Below, in pieces: positions 49,643 through 57,691 of a DNA stretch of 64,000 bases. Under the pieces are notes generated by a model. It made no database searches, was not told the DNA's origin, and saw only the letters and a program-made list of their open reading frames with translations. How positions within the stretch are numbered: position 1 is the first letter of the stretch; the number at the start of each line of letters is the position of its first letter. A program made the translations under genes and the position numbers. Source of the stretch: Amycolatopsis nivea (GTDB lineage: Bacteria; Actinomycetota; Actinomycetes; Mycobacteriales; Pseudonocardiaceae); the NCBI RefSeq assembly GCF_004522235.1, contig NZ_SDLT01000015.1:78058-142057 (forward strand). Reading direction: 5' to 3'.

Positions 49643-49672
49643 CCCGGGCCGGTGCGGGAACACCGGCCCGGG
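49643..49672 (-). terminator. intrinsic terminator of the DUF885 gene
   Basis: CCCGGGCCGGTG (49643-49654) and CACCGGCCCGGG (49661-49672) are perfect 12-base arms with a 6-base loop. They lie directly after the DUF885 stop on the minus strand and are followed by TGTCTTT. Confidence 0.75.
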
Positions 49673-49681
49673 AAAGCAGTC

Positions 49682-51361
49682 TCAGTCCAGCTGCGCCAGC
49701 TGCTCGCGCAGGGTGTCCAGTCCCATGCCGCCCATCTGGAGGGCCTTGGTGTGGAACTGCTTGATGTCGAACGCCGAACCCTGCCGCGCCCGGGCGTCGT
49801 CGCGCGCGGCCAGCCACAGGCGTTCGCCGAGCTTGTACGAGGGGGCCTGGCCCGGCCAGCCGAGGTAGCGGTCGATCTCGTCGCGGATGTGCGCCTGGTC
49901 GGTGATCGTGCGGGTCAGCATGAACTCCAGGCCCAGGTCCGGCGTCCAGCGCGCACCCTCGTGGAATCCGGTGCCCGCCGGGATTTCCAGCTCCAGGTGC
50001 ATGCCGAGGTCGACCACGACGCGGGCGGCGCGGAACAGCTGCTCCGACAGCATGCCGAGCAGGTTGCCGTCGTCGGAGAGGTAGCCCAGTTCCTCCATGA
50101 GGCGTTCCGCGTACAGCGCCCAGCCCTCGCCGTGCGCCGAGATGAACGTCATCAGCCGCTGGTACTTCGTGAGCGTCTCGGCCTGGTTGACCGCCGTCGC
50201 GATCTGCAGGTGGTGGCCGGGGACGCCCTCGTGGTAGACCGTCGAAACCTCGCGCCACGTCGTGAAGTCGTTGCGGTCGGCGGGAAGCGACCACCACATC
50301 CGGCCGGGACGGCTGAAGTCCTCGCTCGGCCCGGTGTAGTACGCGCCGACGCCGCCGCCGGGCGGGGCGATCTTGCACTCCAGCGCCATCAGCCGGTCCG
50401 GGATGTCGAAGTGCTTGCCGCGCAACGACTTCAGCGCGTCGTCGGACAGCTGCTGCATCCAGGCCTCGAACTGCGGGCGACCCTGGATGCGGTAGCGCGC
50501 GTCGGCGTCGAGCACCGCCGCGGCTTCCGCGGGCGTCGAGCCGGGCTTGATGCGGTTCGCGACCGCGCGCATTTCCGTTTCCAGCCGCGAGAATTCGTGC
50601 CAGCCCCACTCGTAGGCCTCGCGCAGGTCCAGCTCCGCGCCGATGAAGTAGCGCGACCACAGCCGGTAGGTGTCCTCGCCGACGGCGTCCTTGACCGGGG
50701 CCTTCGGGGCCAGTTCGGCGCGCAGGAATCCGGCGAACTCCGCGAACGCCTCGTCCGCGGCCCGCGCGCCCGCGGCCAGGTCGGACTTCAGCGAATCGAC
50801 GCCCGCGTCGGCGACCATGCTGGCGAAGAAACCGGGGCCGTCCTTGAGCCCGGCCCACGTCTCGCACTGCTCGGCGACCTTCGAGACCTGCCGCAGCGCG
50901 GAAACCCGCCCCTTGTCGGCCGAGGCCAGCAGCGCCGCGCGGACCCCGGCCAGCGCCTCGGGCACCTTCGGCAGCCGGGCCGCGACGTTCGCCCAGTCGT
51001 CCGGGGTGTCGGTCGGCATCAGGTCGAAGACCATCCGCAGGCCCTGCACCGGGCTCTCGATCACGTTGAGCGAGGCCGCGTCGAGACCCGCGTCGTGGAT
51101 CTCCAGCTCGAGGCCGATCCGCTCGGTGAACACGGCCTTCGCGACCCGCTCCCCCGCGTCCGCCGGTTGCGCGGCGTTCACCGCGGCCAGCGCGCGCCGC
51201 GCCAGGTCCGCGCGGGCGTCGTGGCCCGCGGGCGAATAGTCGGTCAGCTGGTCGTCGTAGCCCGCGACGCCGAGCATGGTGGCCGCGACCGGGTCCACGG
51301 CCACGTAATCGTCGACGTACCGGTCGCAGATCTCCGGAACGCTCTGTTCGGTGGAAGCCAT
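49682..51361 (-). CDS. DUF885-family putative metallopeptidase/hydrolase
   Basis: A 559-residue protein of the DUF885 family, mostly helical. Its metal-site-like phrase is VSTVYHEGVPGHHLQIATAVNQ, a HExxxxHH variant of the zincin motif, and FISAHGEGWALYAERLMEELGYL supplies a third-ligand Glu region. Members are annotated as carboxypeptidase-like hydrolases; the substrate is not known. The ATG at 51361 (MASTEQSVPEICDRYVDDYVAVDP) is preferred over a GTG three codons upstream. It lies 42 bases after the end of metF on the same strand and may share its transcript. Confidence 0.85.
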   Translation of the reverse strand: MASTEQSVPEICDRYVDDYVAVDPVAATMLGVAGYDDQLTDYSPAGHDARADLARRALAAVNAAQPADAGERVAKAVFTERIGLELEIHDAGLDAASLNVIESPVQGLRMVFDLMPTDTPDDWANVAARLPKVPEALAGVRAALLASADKGRVSALRQVSKVAEQCETWAGLKDGPGFFASMVADAGVDSLKSDLAAGARAADEAFAEFAGFLRAELAPKAPVKDAVGEDTYRLWSRYFIGAELDLREAYEWGWHEFSRLETEMRAVANRIKPGSTPAEAAAVLDADARYRIQGRPQFEAWMQQLSDDALKSLRGKHFDIPDRLMALECKIAPPGGGVGAYYTGPSEDFSRPGRMWWSLPADRNDFTTWREVSTVYHEGVPGHHLQIATAVNQAETLTKYQRLMTFISAHGEGWALYAERLMEELGYLSDDGNLLGMLSEQLFRAARVVVDLGMHLELEIPAGTGFHEGARWTPDLGLEFMLTRTITDQAHIRDEIDRYLGWPGQAPSYKLGERLWLAARDDARARQGSAFDIKQFHTKALQMGGMGLDTLREQLAQLD

Positions 51362-51403
51362 GTCCGGCACGCTACCGGCCGGAGGCGCCCCCAGCCCACG
51401 GAG

Positions 51404-52288
51404 TTACGCGCGGGCGGGCACCAGTCCGAGCCGGGTGACCACCTCGCGCGTCGCCTTGGACCGGTTGAAGGTGTAGAAGTGCAGGTCGGGCACGCCTTCG
51501 GCGATCAGTTTCTCGCACAGTTCGGTGACCCAGTCCAGGCCGGCCGCGCGGAACGCCTTGGGGTCGTCGGAGAACGGTTCGAGCCGGTCCAGCAGGCGCT
51601 GCGACGCGGGAGCGCCGGAGAGCTTGATCGTGGTGTGCAGCGTGCGCAGGGTGGTCAGCGGCATGATGCCGGGCAGCACGAGCGCGTCGCAGCCCGCGGC
51701 GGCGACCCGGTCGCGCAGCCGCAGGAAGTCCTCTGCCTCGAAAAACAGCTGCGCGATCGCGAAATCGGCTCCCGCGCGGAACTTGCGGACCAGGTGCTTC
51801 GTGTCCGATTCCAGGTCCGCCGAACGCGGGTGGCCGTACGGGAAGGCCGAGACGCCGACGCAGAAGTCGCCGAGCGAGCGGACCAGTTCGACCAGTTCCT
51901 CGGCGTAGGTGAGGCCCTCGGGGTGCGGCACCCAGTCGCCGTAGACGTCGCCGGGCGGGTCGCCGCGCAGCGCGAGGATGTTGCGCACGCCGACCGCCGC
52001 GTACCAGCCGATCACGTTCCGCAGTTCGGACACCGAATGGTCGACCGCCGTGAGGTGGGCCATCGGGCAGAGCGTGGTTTCGGTGGCGACGCGGGCGATG
52101 CTGCGGATGGTGCCGTCGCGGCTCGAACCACCCGCGCCGTAGGTGATCGACATGTACGCCGGGTCCAGCGGTTCCAGCTCGCGGATGGCCTTCCACAGGA
52201 CGGCCTCGTCGGCCTCGTCGCGGGGCGGGAAGAACTCGACGGAGAACGCGGGCCCGTCCCCCCGCAGCCTTTCGATCACCGACGTCAT
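51404..52288 (-). CDS. metF: 5,10-methylenetetrahydrofolate reductase
   Basis: A 294-residue FAD enzyme making 5-methyl-THF for methionine synthesis. Family phrases: FSVEFFPPRDEADE (catalytic Glu), YMSITYGAGGSSRDGTI, NILALRGDPPGD, VGVSAFPYGHPRSADLESDTKHLVRKFRAGADFAIAQLFFEAEDFLRL, LPGIMPLTT and LHFYTFNRS. The ATG at 52288 follows CCTCC-complement AGGG. It is divergent from the MerB-like gene across a long palindrome. The polyprenyl synthase downstream keeps the metF-idsA neighbourhood seen in M. tuberculosis (Rv2172c-Rv2173). Confidence 0.95.
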   Translation of the reverse strand: MTSVIERLRGDGPAFSVEFFPPRDEADEAVLWKAIRELEPLDPAYMSITYGAGGSSRDGTIRSIARVATETTLCPMAHLTAVDHSVSELRNVIGWYAAVGVRNILALRGDPPGDVYGDWVPHPEGLTYAEELVELVRSLGDFCVGVSAFPYGHPRSADLESDTKHLVRKFRAGADFAIAQLFFEAEDFLRLRDRVAAAGCDALVLPGIMPLTTLRTLHTTIKLSGAPASQRLLDRLEPFSDDPKAFRAAGLDWVTELCEKLIAEGVPDLHFYTFNRSKATREVVTRLGLVPARA

Positions 52289-52370
52289 GGAGGGAAATGG
52301 TAGTGGCTCGCTTCGGCCCGCGGCAGAGTTGACGGGTGGGCTTGGCCACGCGCGCGCCCACGCCAGGGAC

Positions 52371-52425
52371 GTCCGTGAGGGGAACCCTGAGGGAATCTGA
52401 TTCCCTCAGGGTTCCCCTCACGGAC
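52371..52425. repeat. perfect 25-base-arm palindrome (REP-like element)
   Basis: Arms 52371-52395 and 52401-52425 are exact reverse complements around TCTGA. The left arm reads GTCCGTGAGGGGAACCCTGA and on to AGGGAA. It lies between the divergent metF and MerB-like starts, where a terminator is not expected. I have the impression that this word recurs in Amycolatopsis genomes, but only one copy is in the window. Confidence 0.85.
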
Positions 52426-52492
52426 CGCAAAACCGTTCTGGCGGGCATCGACGCGCGTACCGTCAGGGGCGAACCCTGCGGGGAGGCGAGCC

Positions 52493-53137
52493 ATGAGCAG
52501 TGAAGACGACCTGGCCTGGGACGACGACGTGCGCGTGGCGGTCTACCGCGCGTTCTCCACCCGCGGCCGCCCGCCCACCGCGCCCGAGCTGGCGGACGCC
52601 GCGCACGGGTCGCTCGCGGTGGCGAAACAGGCCCTGCACCGGATGGCCGACCCGAGATGGCTGTGGCTCGACGAATGCGAGCACGTGGCGCTGGCCGCGC
52701 CGTTCGCGGCGGTCCCGCTCGGGTTCGCGGTGATGGGCGAGCACACCATGTGGTGGGGCGGGTGCGCCTGGGATTCGTTCGCGATCCCGCATCTCGTCTC
52801 CGGCGAGCCCGAGGTGCTGGTGGCGACGCGCTGTCCCGGCTGCGGCGAACCGTCCGCGCTGGTCGTGCGGCGGGACCGGCCGCCGGGCGGCGCGCAGGTC
52901 GCGTACTTCCCGGCCCCGCCCGACCAGCTCGCGGGCGACCGGGCGAAGCAGCGGCTGTACTGCGCCGAATCCTGTGTGGACAGTCCGGGCGAGCTGCTCG
53001 GGCTCGACGCGCTGTGGCATCTCGCGAAGGACTGGTACGAGGGCTGTCTCGAACCCGGCTACCGGCCGCGCGGACCAGCCGAGGCGGCGGAGTACTTCGC
53101 GGCGAGCGGCCGTCCTGACGCGTTCCGGAGCGGCTGA
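52493..53137 (+). CDS. organomercurial-lyase (MerB)-like protein
   Basis: 214 residues. The N-terminal winged-helix-like part is VRVAVYRAFSTRGRPPTAPELADAAHGSLAVAKQALHRMA. The MerB-like core has HTMWWGGCAWDSFAIPHLV, where Cys and Asp three residues apart match the Cys96/Asp99 pair of MerB, and a later Cys-rich LYCAESCVDSPGE that may supply the second catalytic Cys. No merA, merR or merT is nearby, so it may instead act on another substrate or be a regulator on the same fold. ATG 52493 with GGGGAGG upstream. Confidence 0.75.
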   Translation: MSSEDDLAWDDDVRVAVYRAFSTRGRPPTAPELADAAHGSLAVAKQALHRMADPRWLWLDECEHVALAAPFAAVPLGFAVMGEHTMWWGGCAWDSFAIPHLVSGEPEVLVATRCPGCGEPSALVVRRDRPPGGAQVAYFPAPPDQLAGDRAKQRLYCAESCVDSPGELLGLDALWHLAKDWYEGCLEPGYRPRGPAEAAEYFAASGRPDAFRSG

Positions 53138-53208
53138 CCGCGTCTGGTGCGCCACATCCGGGGGCGCCCGGCGTGACCCCGGCCGCCCTCGTCCCGGAGG
53201 ATGAGGGC

Positions 53209-54300
53209 ATGGACGCGCCCGGATTCGACGCCGACCTCCCCGCGCACGTGGAGCGTGCGCTGGCCGATTTCCTCGGCCGGGCGGGGAGCGAGATCCTGCG
53301 CACCGAGCCGAGCGTCGCGGCCGGGATCGAGGCGCTGTCCGGTTTCGTGCTGGGCGGCGGCAAGCGGATCCGGCCGACGTTCGCCTGGTGGGGCTGGCGC
53401 GGCGCGGGCGGCGCGGCGTCCGGTCCGCTCGCCGAGGGCGCGCTGCAGGCGGTGGCGAGCCTGGAGCTGATCCAGGCGTGCGCGCTGATCCACGACGACC
53501 TCATCGACTCCTCCGACTCGCGCCGCGGCAAGCCCACCGTGCACGTGGCCGCCGAGAAGCTGCACGCCGACCGCGGCTGGCTCGGTACTCCGTCGGTCTT
53601 CGGGCTGGCCAGCGCGGTGCTGGTGGGAGACCTGGCGCTGGCCTGGGCCGACGACATGTTCGCCGACGCCCCGCTGCCCGCGGAGACGATCGCGGCGGCC
53701 CGCCCGGCCTGGCGCGCGATGCGCACCGAGGTGCTCGCCGGGCAGTACCTCGACGTCCGCACGCAGGCGGTCGGCGACGCTTCGCCCGAGGCCGCGCTGC
53801 GGATCGACCGGCTCAAGACCGCCGCGTACACCGTCCAGCGGCCGCTGCACCTCGGCGCCTCGCTCGCCGGGGCGGACGACCGGCTGATTGCCACGCTCCT
53901 GGAGTTCGGCGGCGACGTCGGCGTGGCATTCCAGCTGCGCGACGACCTGCTCGGCGTGTTCGGCGACCCGTCGGTCACCGGCAAGCCCGCCGGGGACGAC
54001 CTGCGCGAGGGCAAGCGCACTCTGCTCGTGGCGCTCGGCCTGCAGCTCGCCGCGGAGAAGGGCGACCACGCCGCCGCCAAGGCGATCGCCGGCGCGATCG
54101 GGGCCGCCGACCTGACCAGCGGCACCGTGGACCAGGTGCGCGAGGCGCTGACCTCGGTCGGCGCGGTCGCCGCGGTGGAGCGTCAGATCGACGAGCTGAC
54201 CGCGTCCGCGAACGCCGCGCTCGACCGCGCGCACCTGGCCGAGCCCGCTCCGTCGGCGCTCGCCGAGCTGATCCGGCTGGCTACCCAGCGGAAGTTCTGA
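53209..54300 (+). CDS. crtE: geranylgeranyl-diphosphate-type polyprenyl synthase
   Basis: A 363-residue trans-prenyltransferase. The first Asp-rich motif is ALIHDDLIDSS (DDxxD) and the second is FQLRDDLLGVFGD. LGGGKRIRPTFAWWGW and EVLAGQYLDV are also family landmarks. It makes GGPP for the two carotenoid enzymes that follow. The ATG at 53209 has GGAGG upstream; a GTG at 53173 is less likely. Its TGA overlaps the crtI ATG by one base. By position next to metF it also corresponds to M. tuberculosis Rv2173 (IdsA2). Confidence 0.92.
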   Translation: MDAPGFDADLPAHVERALADFLGRAGSEILRTEPSVAAGIEALSGFVLGGGKRIRPTFAWWGWRGAGGAASGPLAEGALQAVASLELIQACALIHDDLIDSSDSRRGKPTVHVAAEKLHADRGWLGTPSVFGLASAVLVGDLALAWADDMFADAPLPAETIAAARPAWRAMRTEVLAGQYLDVRTQAVGDASPEAALRIDRLKTAAYTVQRPLHLGASLAGADDRLIATLLEFGGDVGVAFQLRDDLLGVFGDPSVTGKPAGDDLREGKRTLLVALGLQLAAEKGDHAAAKAIAGAIGAADLTSGTVDQVREALTSVGAVAAVERQIDELTASANAALDRAHLAEPAPSALAELIRLATQRKF

Positions 54301-55775
54301 TGCGCACGGTGAACGGGCCCGCCGACCACGTCGTGGTCGTCGGCGCCGGGCTGGCCGGGCTCTCGGCGACGCTGCACCTGCTCGGCGCGGGACGGCGGGT
54401 GACGCTGCTGGAGCAGCAGAAGATGCCCGGCGGACGAGCCGGTCAGCAGGACTTCGGCGCGAACGCGGTCGACACCGGGGCCAGCGTGCTCACCATGCCG
54501 GAGCTGGTGGACGAAGCATTGCACGCGGTCGGCGAATCGCTGGCCGACACGGTGCCGCTGACCAGGCTCGATCCGGCGTATCGGGCCCGGTTCGCGGACG
54601 GCAGCACGCTCGCCGTGCACACCGACGGCGACGCGATGGAGGCCGAGATCCGGTCGTTCGCCGGTTCGGCCGAGGCGGACGGTTACCGGCGGCTGCGCCG
54701 GTGGCTGACTGACCTGTACGCGGCGCAGAAGGACCACTTCATCGGCGCGAACTTCGATTCGCCGCTCGATCTCGTCCGGCCGGAACTCGTGAAGCTCGCG
54801 GCGTTGGGCGGCTTCGGCCGGTTAGGACCGCGCGTCTCCAGCTTCTTGCGCGACGAGCGCGTACGGCGGCTCTTCTCCTTTCAGGCGCTGTACGCAGGTC
54901 TCGATCCGACGCGTGCGCTCGGCGCGTACGGCGTGATCGCGTACATGGACACTGTCGGCGGCGTGTACTACCCGCGCGGCGGCATGGGCGCGATCGCCCG
55001 CGCGATGTCTGACGCTGCGACGCGCGCCGGTGCCGAACTGCGCTTCGGTACGGAAGCTGCGTGGCTTGAGCGAGTGTCGTCCCGCGTACGCGCTGTACGC
55101 ACGCGCTCGGGCGAGCGTATTGAGTGTGACGCCGTGGTGCTCGCGACAGAGCTTTCGGCGGCGTACCGGCTGATTGGCGCGCGTCCGCGGCGGGTGCTGC
55201 CGTTGACGTACTCGCCGTCCGCGTTCGTGCTGCACGGGCACGCGGACCGTTCGTGGCCGGAACTCGACCACCACACGATCTTCTTCGGCCAGGCGTGGGA
55301 ACGGACCTTTGCCGAGATCGTCCGCGAGGGCAAGCTGATGAGCGATCCGTCGCTGCTGGTCACGCGTCCGACCGCGACGGAGCCGACGCTCGCCGGCGAT
55401 GGCGGCGAAATCGTCTCCGTGCTCGCTCCGACCCCGAACCTCAACACCGGCCCGATCGACTGGGCGCGCGTCGGCCCGGCTTATCGCGAAGAACTGCTGC
55501 GTACGCTGGAAGCGCGCGGGCTCACCGGGTTCCGTAACGAGTACATTGTGGACGAACAGCTGACTCCGGCGGACTGGGCGGCGCGCGGGTTGGCCGCCGG
55601 GACGCCGTTCTCGCTCGCGCACACCTTCCGCCAGACCGGCCCGTTCCGGCCCGCGAACCTGGTGCGGGCGGCGGAAAACGTGGTGCTCGCCGGGTGCGGG
55701 ACGACGCCGGGGGTCGGCATTCCGCCGGTGCTGATCTCCGGACGGCTCGCCGCGCAAAGGATCGCCGGCCGGTGA
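54300..55775 (+). CDS. crtI: phytoene desaturase
   Basis: A 491-residue flavoprotein of the CrtI family. The dinucleotide motif is VVVVGAGLAGLSATLHLLGAGRRVTLLEQQKMPGGRAG, and the C-terminal CrtI signature is LVRAAENVVLAGCGTTPGVGIPPVLISGRLAAQRI. It desaturates phytoene, probably to lycopene; the number of steps cannot be read. Its start overlaps the crtE stop (TGATG) and its stop overlaps crtB (GTGA), so the three enzymes are translationally chained. Confidence 0.94.
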   Translation: MRTVNGPADHVVVVGAGLAGLSATLHLLGAGRRVTLLEQQKMPGGRAGQQDFGANAVDTGASVLTMPELVDEALHAVGESLADTVPLTRLDPAYRARFADGSTLAVHTDGDAMEAEIRSFAGSAEADGYRRLRRWLTDLYAAQKDHFIGANFDSPLDLVRPELVKLAALGGFGRLGPRVSSFLRDERVRRLFSFQALYAGLDPTRALGAYGVIAYMDTVGGVYYPRGGMGAIARAMSDAATRAGAELRFGTEAAWLERVSSRVRAVRTRSGERIECDAVVLATELSAAYRLIGARPRRVLPLTYSPSAFVLHGHADRSWPELDHHTIFFGQAWERTFAEIVREGKLMSDPSLLVTRPTATEPTLAGDGGEIVSVLAPTPNLNTGPIDWARVGPAYREELLRTLEARGLTGFRNEYIVDEQLTPADWAARGLAAGTPFSLAHTFRQTGPFRPANLVRAAENVVLAGCGTTPGVGIPPVLISGRLAAQRIAGR

Positions 55776-56698
55776 GCGAGCTCGACGCGGCCGGTATCGC
55801 CGAGCCCGCGCTGCGTGCTGCCTACACGACGTGCCGGCGCATCAACGCCCACCACGGCCGCACGTTTTTCCTTGCCACCCGGCTGCTTCCGGCGCGGGCC
55901 CGGCCAGCCGCGCACGCGCTGTACGGCTTCGCGCGGATGGCCGACGAACTGGTCGACAACCCCGAGCCCGGCACCGATCCGGCGGTCGCGCTGGACAAGG
56001 TCGCCGGGCTGGTGGACGAGGTTTACGACGGGCGGGCGCCGGCCGATCCGGTGCTGGCCGCCCTTGCCGATACGGTGCGCCGGTACGACATCGGTCGTCC
56101 GCTCATCGATGCGTTCCTGCATTCCATGCGGATGGACCTGACGGTCGCGGAATACGCGACTTACGCCGATCTCGGGGAGTACATCTACGGTTCGGCTTGC
56201 GTGATCGGGCTGCAGATGCTGCCGGTGTTCGGGACTGTCGCGCCGCTGGAGGAAGCCGCTCCGAGTGCGGCGGCGTTGGGAGAAGCGTTTCAGCTGACCA
56301 ATTTCCTGCGGGATGTCGGCGAGGACCTCGATCGCGGGCGGTTGTATCTGCCTGCCGAGGAATTGGCGGCGTTCGGGGTGGACCGGGAGAGGCTGGTCGA
56401 CGCGCGTCGCCAGGGCCGTGCCGATCCACGGGTGCGGGCCGCGCTCGCGGTGGCGGTTTCCCGGACGCGGGCGGTTTATCGGCGGGCGGAGGCAGGGATT
56501 TCGTTGCTGCGGCCGGAGTCTCGGCCGTGCGTGCGGACGTCGATCACCTTGTACGAAGGCATTCTGGACGAGATCGAAGCCATGGACTACGCCGTGCTGA
56601 ACCGACGCGCGGTGGTGGGCAAGGGGCGACGGGTCGCGGTCGCGGTGCCTGCGCTGGTGCAGCGTGCGCTCAGTGCCAGGCCGGGGCGCCTTCGCTGA
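55772..56698 (+). CDS. crtB: phytoene synthase
   Basis: A 308-residue squalene/phytoene-synthase-fold enzyme condensing two GGPP. The substrate-Mg motifs are ADELVDNPE (first) and FLRDVGEDLDRGRLYLPAEEL (second), with HGRTFFLATRLLP at the start. It is the last gene of crtEIB. No cyclase, hydroxylase or crtV is seen in the window, so the local pathway ends at an acyclic carotene. The 3' end overlaps the convergent PPOX gene by 29 bases. Confidence 0.95.
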   Translation: MSELDAAGIAEPALRAAYTTCRRINAHHGRTFFLATRLLPARARPAAHALYGFARMADELVDNPEPGTDPAVALDKVAGLVDEVYDGRAPADPVLAALADTVRRYDIGRPLIDAFLHSMRMDLTVAEYATYADLGEYIYGSACVIGLQMLPVFGTVAPLEEAAPSAAALGEAFQLTNFLRDVGEDLDRGRLYLPAEELAAFGVDRERLVDARRQGRADPRVRAALAVAVSRTRAVYRRAEAGISLLRPESRPCVRTSITLYEGILDEIEAMDYAVLNRRAVVGKGRRVAVAVPALVQRALSARPGRLR

Positions 56699-57098
56699 CT
56701 TGGGCCGGTTCGGTGCTGGCGTCGTAGGAGCGCAGCCAATCCGGGGTCAGGCGGATGAGGGCGAATGAATCGTCGAGGGCGCGGGAGCCAGGGAACTGTT
56801 CCAGGTACATCTCGCCGGCGTCGCGACGGGAAGCGCCGGATTCGATAACCGCCTCGCCTTCGACCTGGACAGAGACCGTGTCCGTGCAGCCGATGACCGC
56901 GGCGGTGCGCGGGTTGGCGCGGAGGTTGGCCACTTTTCGGGCGGTGCGGTGGGTGTTGAACAGCAGCGAGCCGTCCGGGGTGACGGCGAAGCTGACCAGG
57001 GCCGCTTCGGGGTGGCCGTTCGCGGCGGTGGTCGCGACGACGCCTAGCGGGTTGGCTCGGACGAAGCTCGTGAAGTCCGCCAGGGACAGGATCTCCAT
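56670..57098 (-). CDS. PPOX-class F420/FMN-dependent flavoprotein
   Basis: A 142-residue split-β-barrel protein: FTSFVRANPLGVVATTAANGHPEAALVSFAVTPDGSLLFNTHRTARKVANLRANPRTAAVIGCTDTVSVQVEGEAVIESG. This is the pyridoxamine-phosphate-oxidase-like family, many members of which bind F420 in actinobacteria. The substrate is unknown. The ATG at 57098 is five bases after the stop of the CGNR gene, so both form one operon. The gene converges on crtB. Confidence 0.88.
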   Translation of the reverse strand: MEILSLADFTSFVRANPLGVVATTAANGHPEAALVSFAVTPDGSLLFNTHRTARKVANLRANPRTAAVIGCTDTVSVQVEGEAVIESGASRRDAGEMYLEQFPGSRALDDSFALIRLTPDWLRSYDASTEPAQVSEGAPAWH

Positions 57099-57103
57099 GA
57101 ACG

Positions 57104-57652
57104 TCAGGTTAGCCGGGCCCGGTGGGCAGCGACGCGTTCCCTTGTGGCGCAACGGGAAGAGCAGTACCGGCGCGGGCTGCCGCCGCCTAGGTGGGCGAAG
57201 GGCTTTCCGCACGACGGCGACGCGCACAGGCCGCCGGGGGCGCTTTGGCGGTCGGCTAGCAAGGTGGCCAAGGCCAGCGCGGAGGACGTGATCAGCCAGG
57301 TGCCCCACGGGCCGTCGTCGGATGCGTCGACGTGGAGGTGCCAGCCGAAGTTGTCGTCGTGTGCGGTCAGGCGCGGAGGTCCGGCGTAGGCGGTGAACAG
57401 CGCGTTCAACACCTCGGCGGCCGAAGCGGCGTCTGGTGCGGCGAAGACCTCCCGCAGTTCCAGCGCGGCGGCGCGTAGCTCGACCACTTCGCGTGCGGAA
57501 AGTTGGAGTTGCGGTTCTCCGTGCTCGACCAACACTGCGCCTACCGATTCCGGTGCAGGGTCCTCCGTCAGCAGCACATCGAGCAGCGCTACGGCACGGC
57601 GGACCGCGTCCCGGGCGGAGCGGCCCGCGAAATCCGGCTGCGTTCCAGGCAT
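57104..57652 (-). CDS. CGNR zinc-finger regulator
   Basis: A 182-residue protein. The N-terminal ABATE-type helical domain is AVRRAVALLDVLLTEDPAPESVGAVLVEHGEPQLQLSAREVVELRAAALELREVF. The C-terminal treble-clef finger is CASPSCGKPFAHLGGGSPRRYCSSRCATRERVAAHR, with the final CGNR word replaced by CATR. It is probably a stress-linked transcription factor. It is divergent from the MFS gene, with an inverted repeat at that start, a natural target. Confidence 0.87.
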   Translation of the reverse strand: MPGTQPDFAGRSARDAVRRAVALLDVLLTEDPAPESVGAVLVEHGEPQLQLSAREVVELRAAALELREVFAAPDAASAAEVLNALFTAYAGPPRLTAHDDNFGWHLHVDASDDGPWGTWLITSSALALATLLADRQSAPGGLCASPSCGKPFAHLGGGSPRRYCSSRCATRERVAAHRARLT

Positions 57653-57658
57653 GCCTCA

Positions 57659-57691
57659 CTGTAACATCTTGATGGTGACAAGCCGTTACAG
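57659..57691. promoter_or_regulatory. inverted repeat across the MFS gene start
   Basis: CTGTAAC (57659-57665) and GTTACAG (57685-57691) are perfect 7-base arms 19 bases apart, straddling the ATG at 57672. TAACAT (57662-57667), a -10-like box, lies inside the left arm, 4 bases before the ATG. A regulator bound here would cover the transcription start of a leaderless mRNA. Confidence 0.45.
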
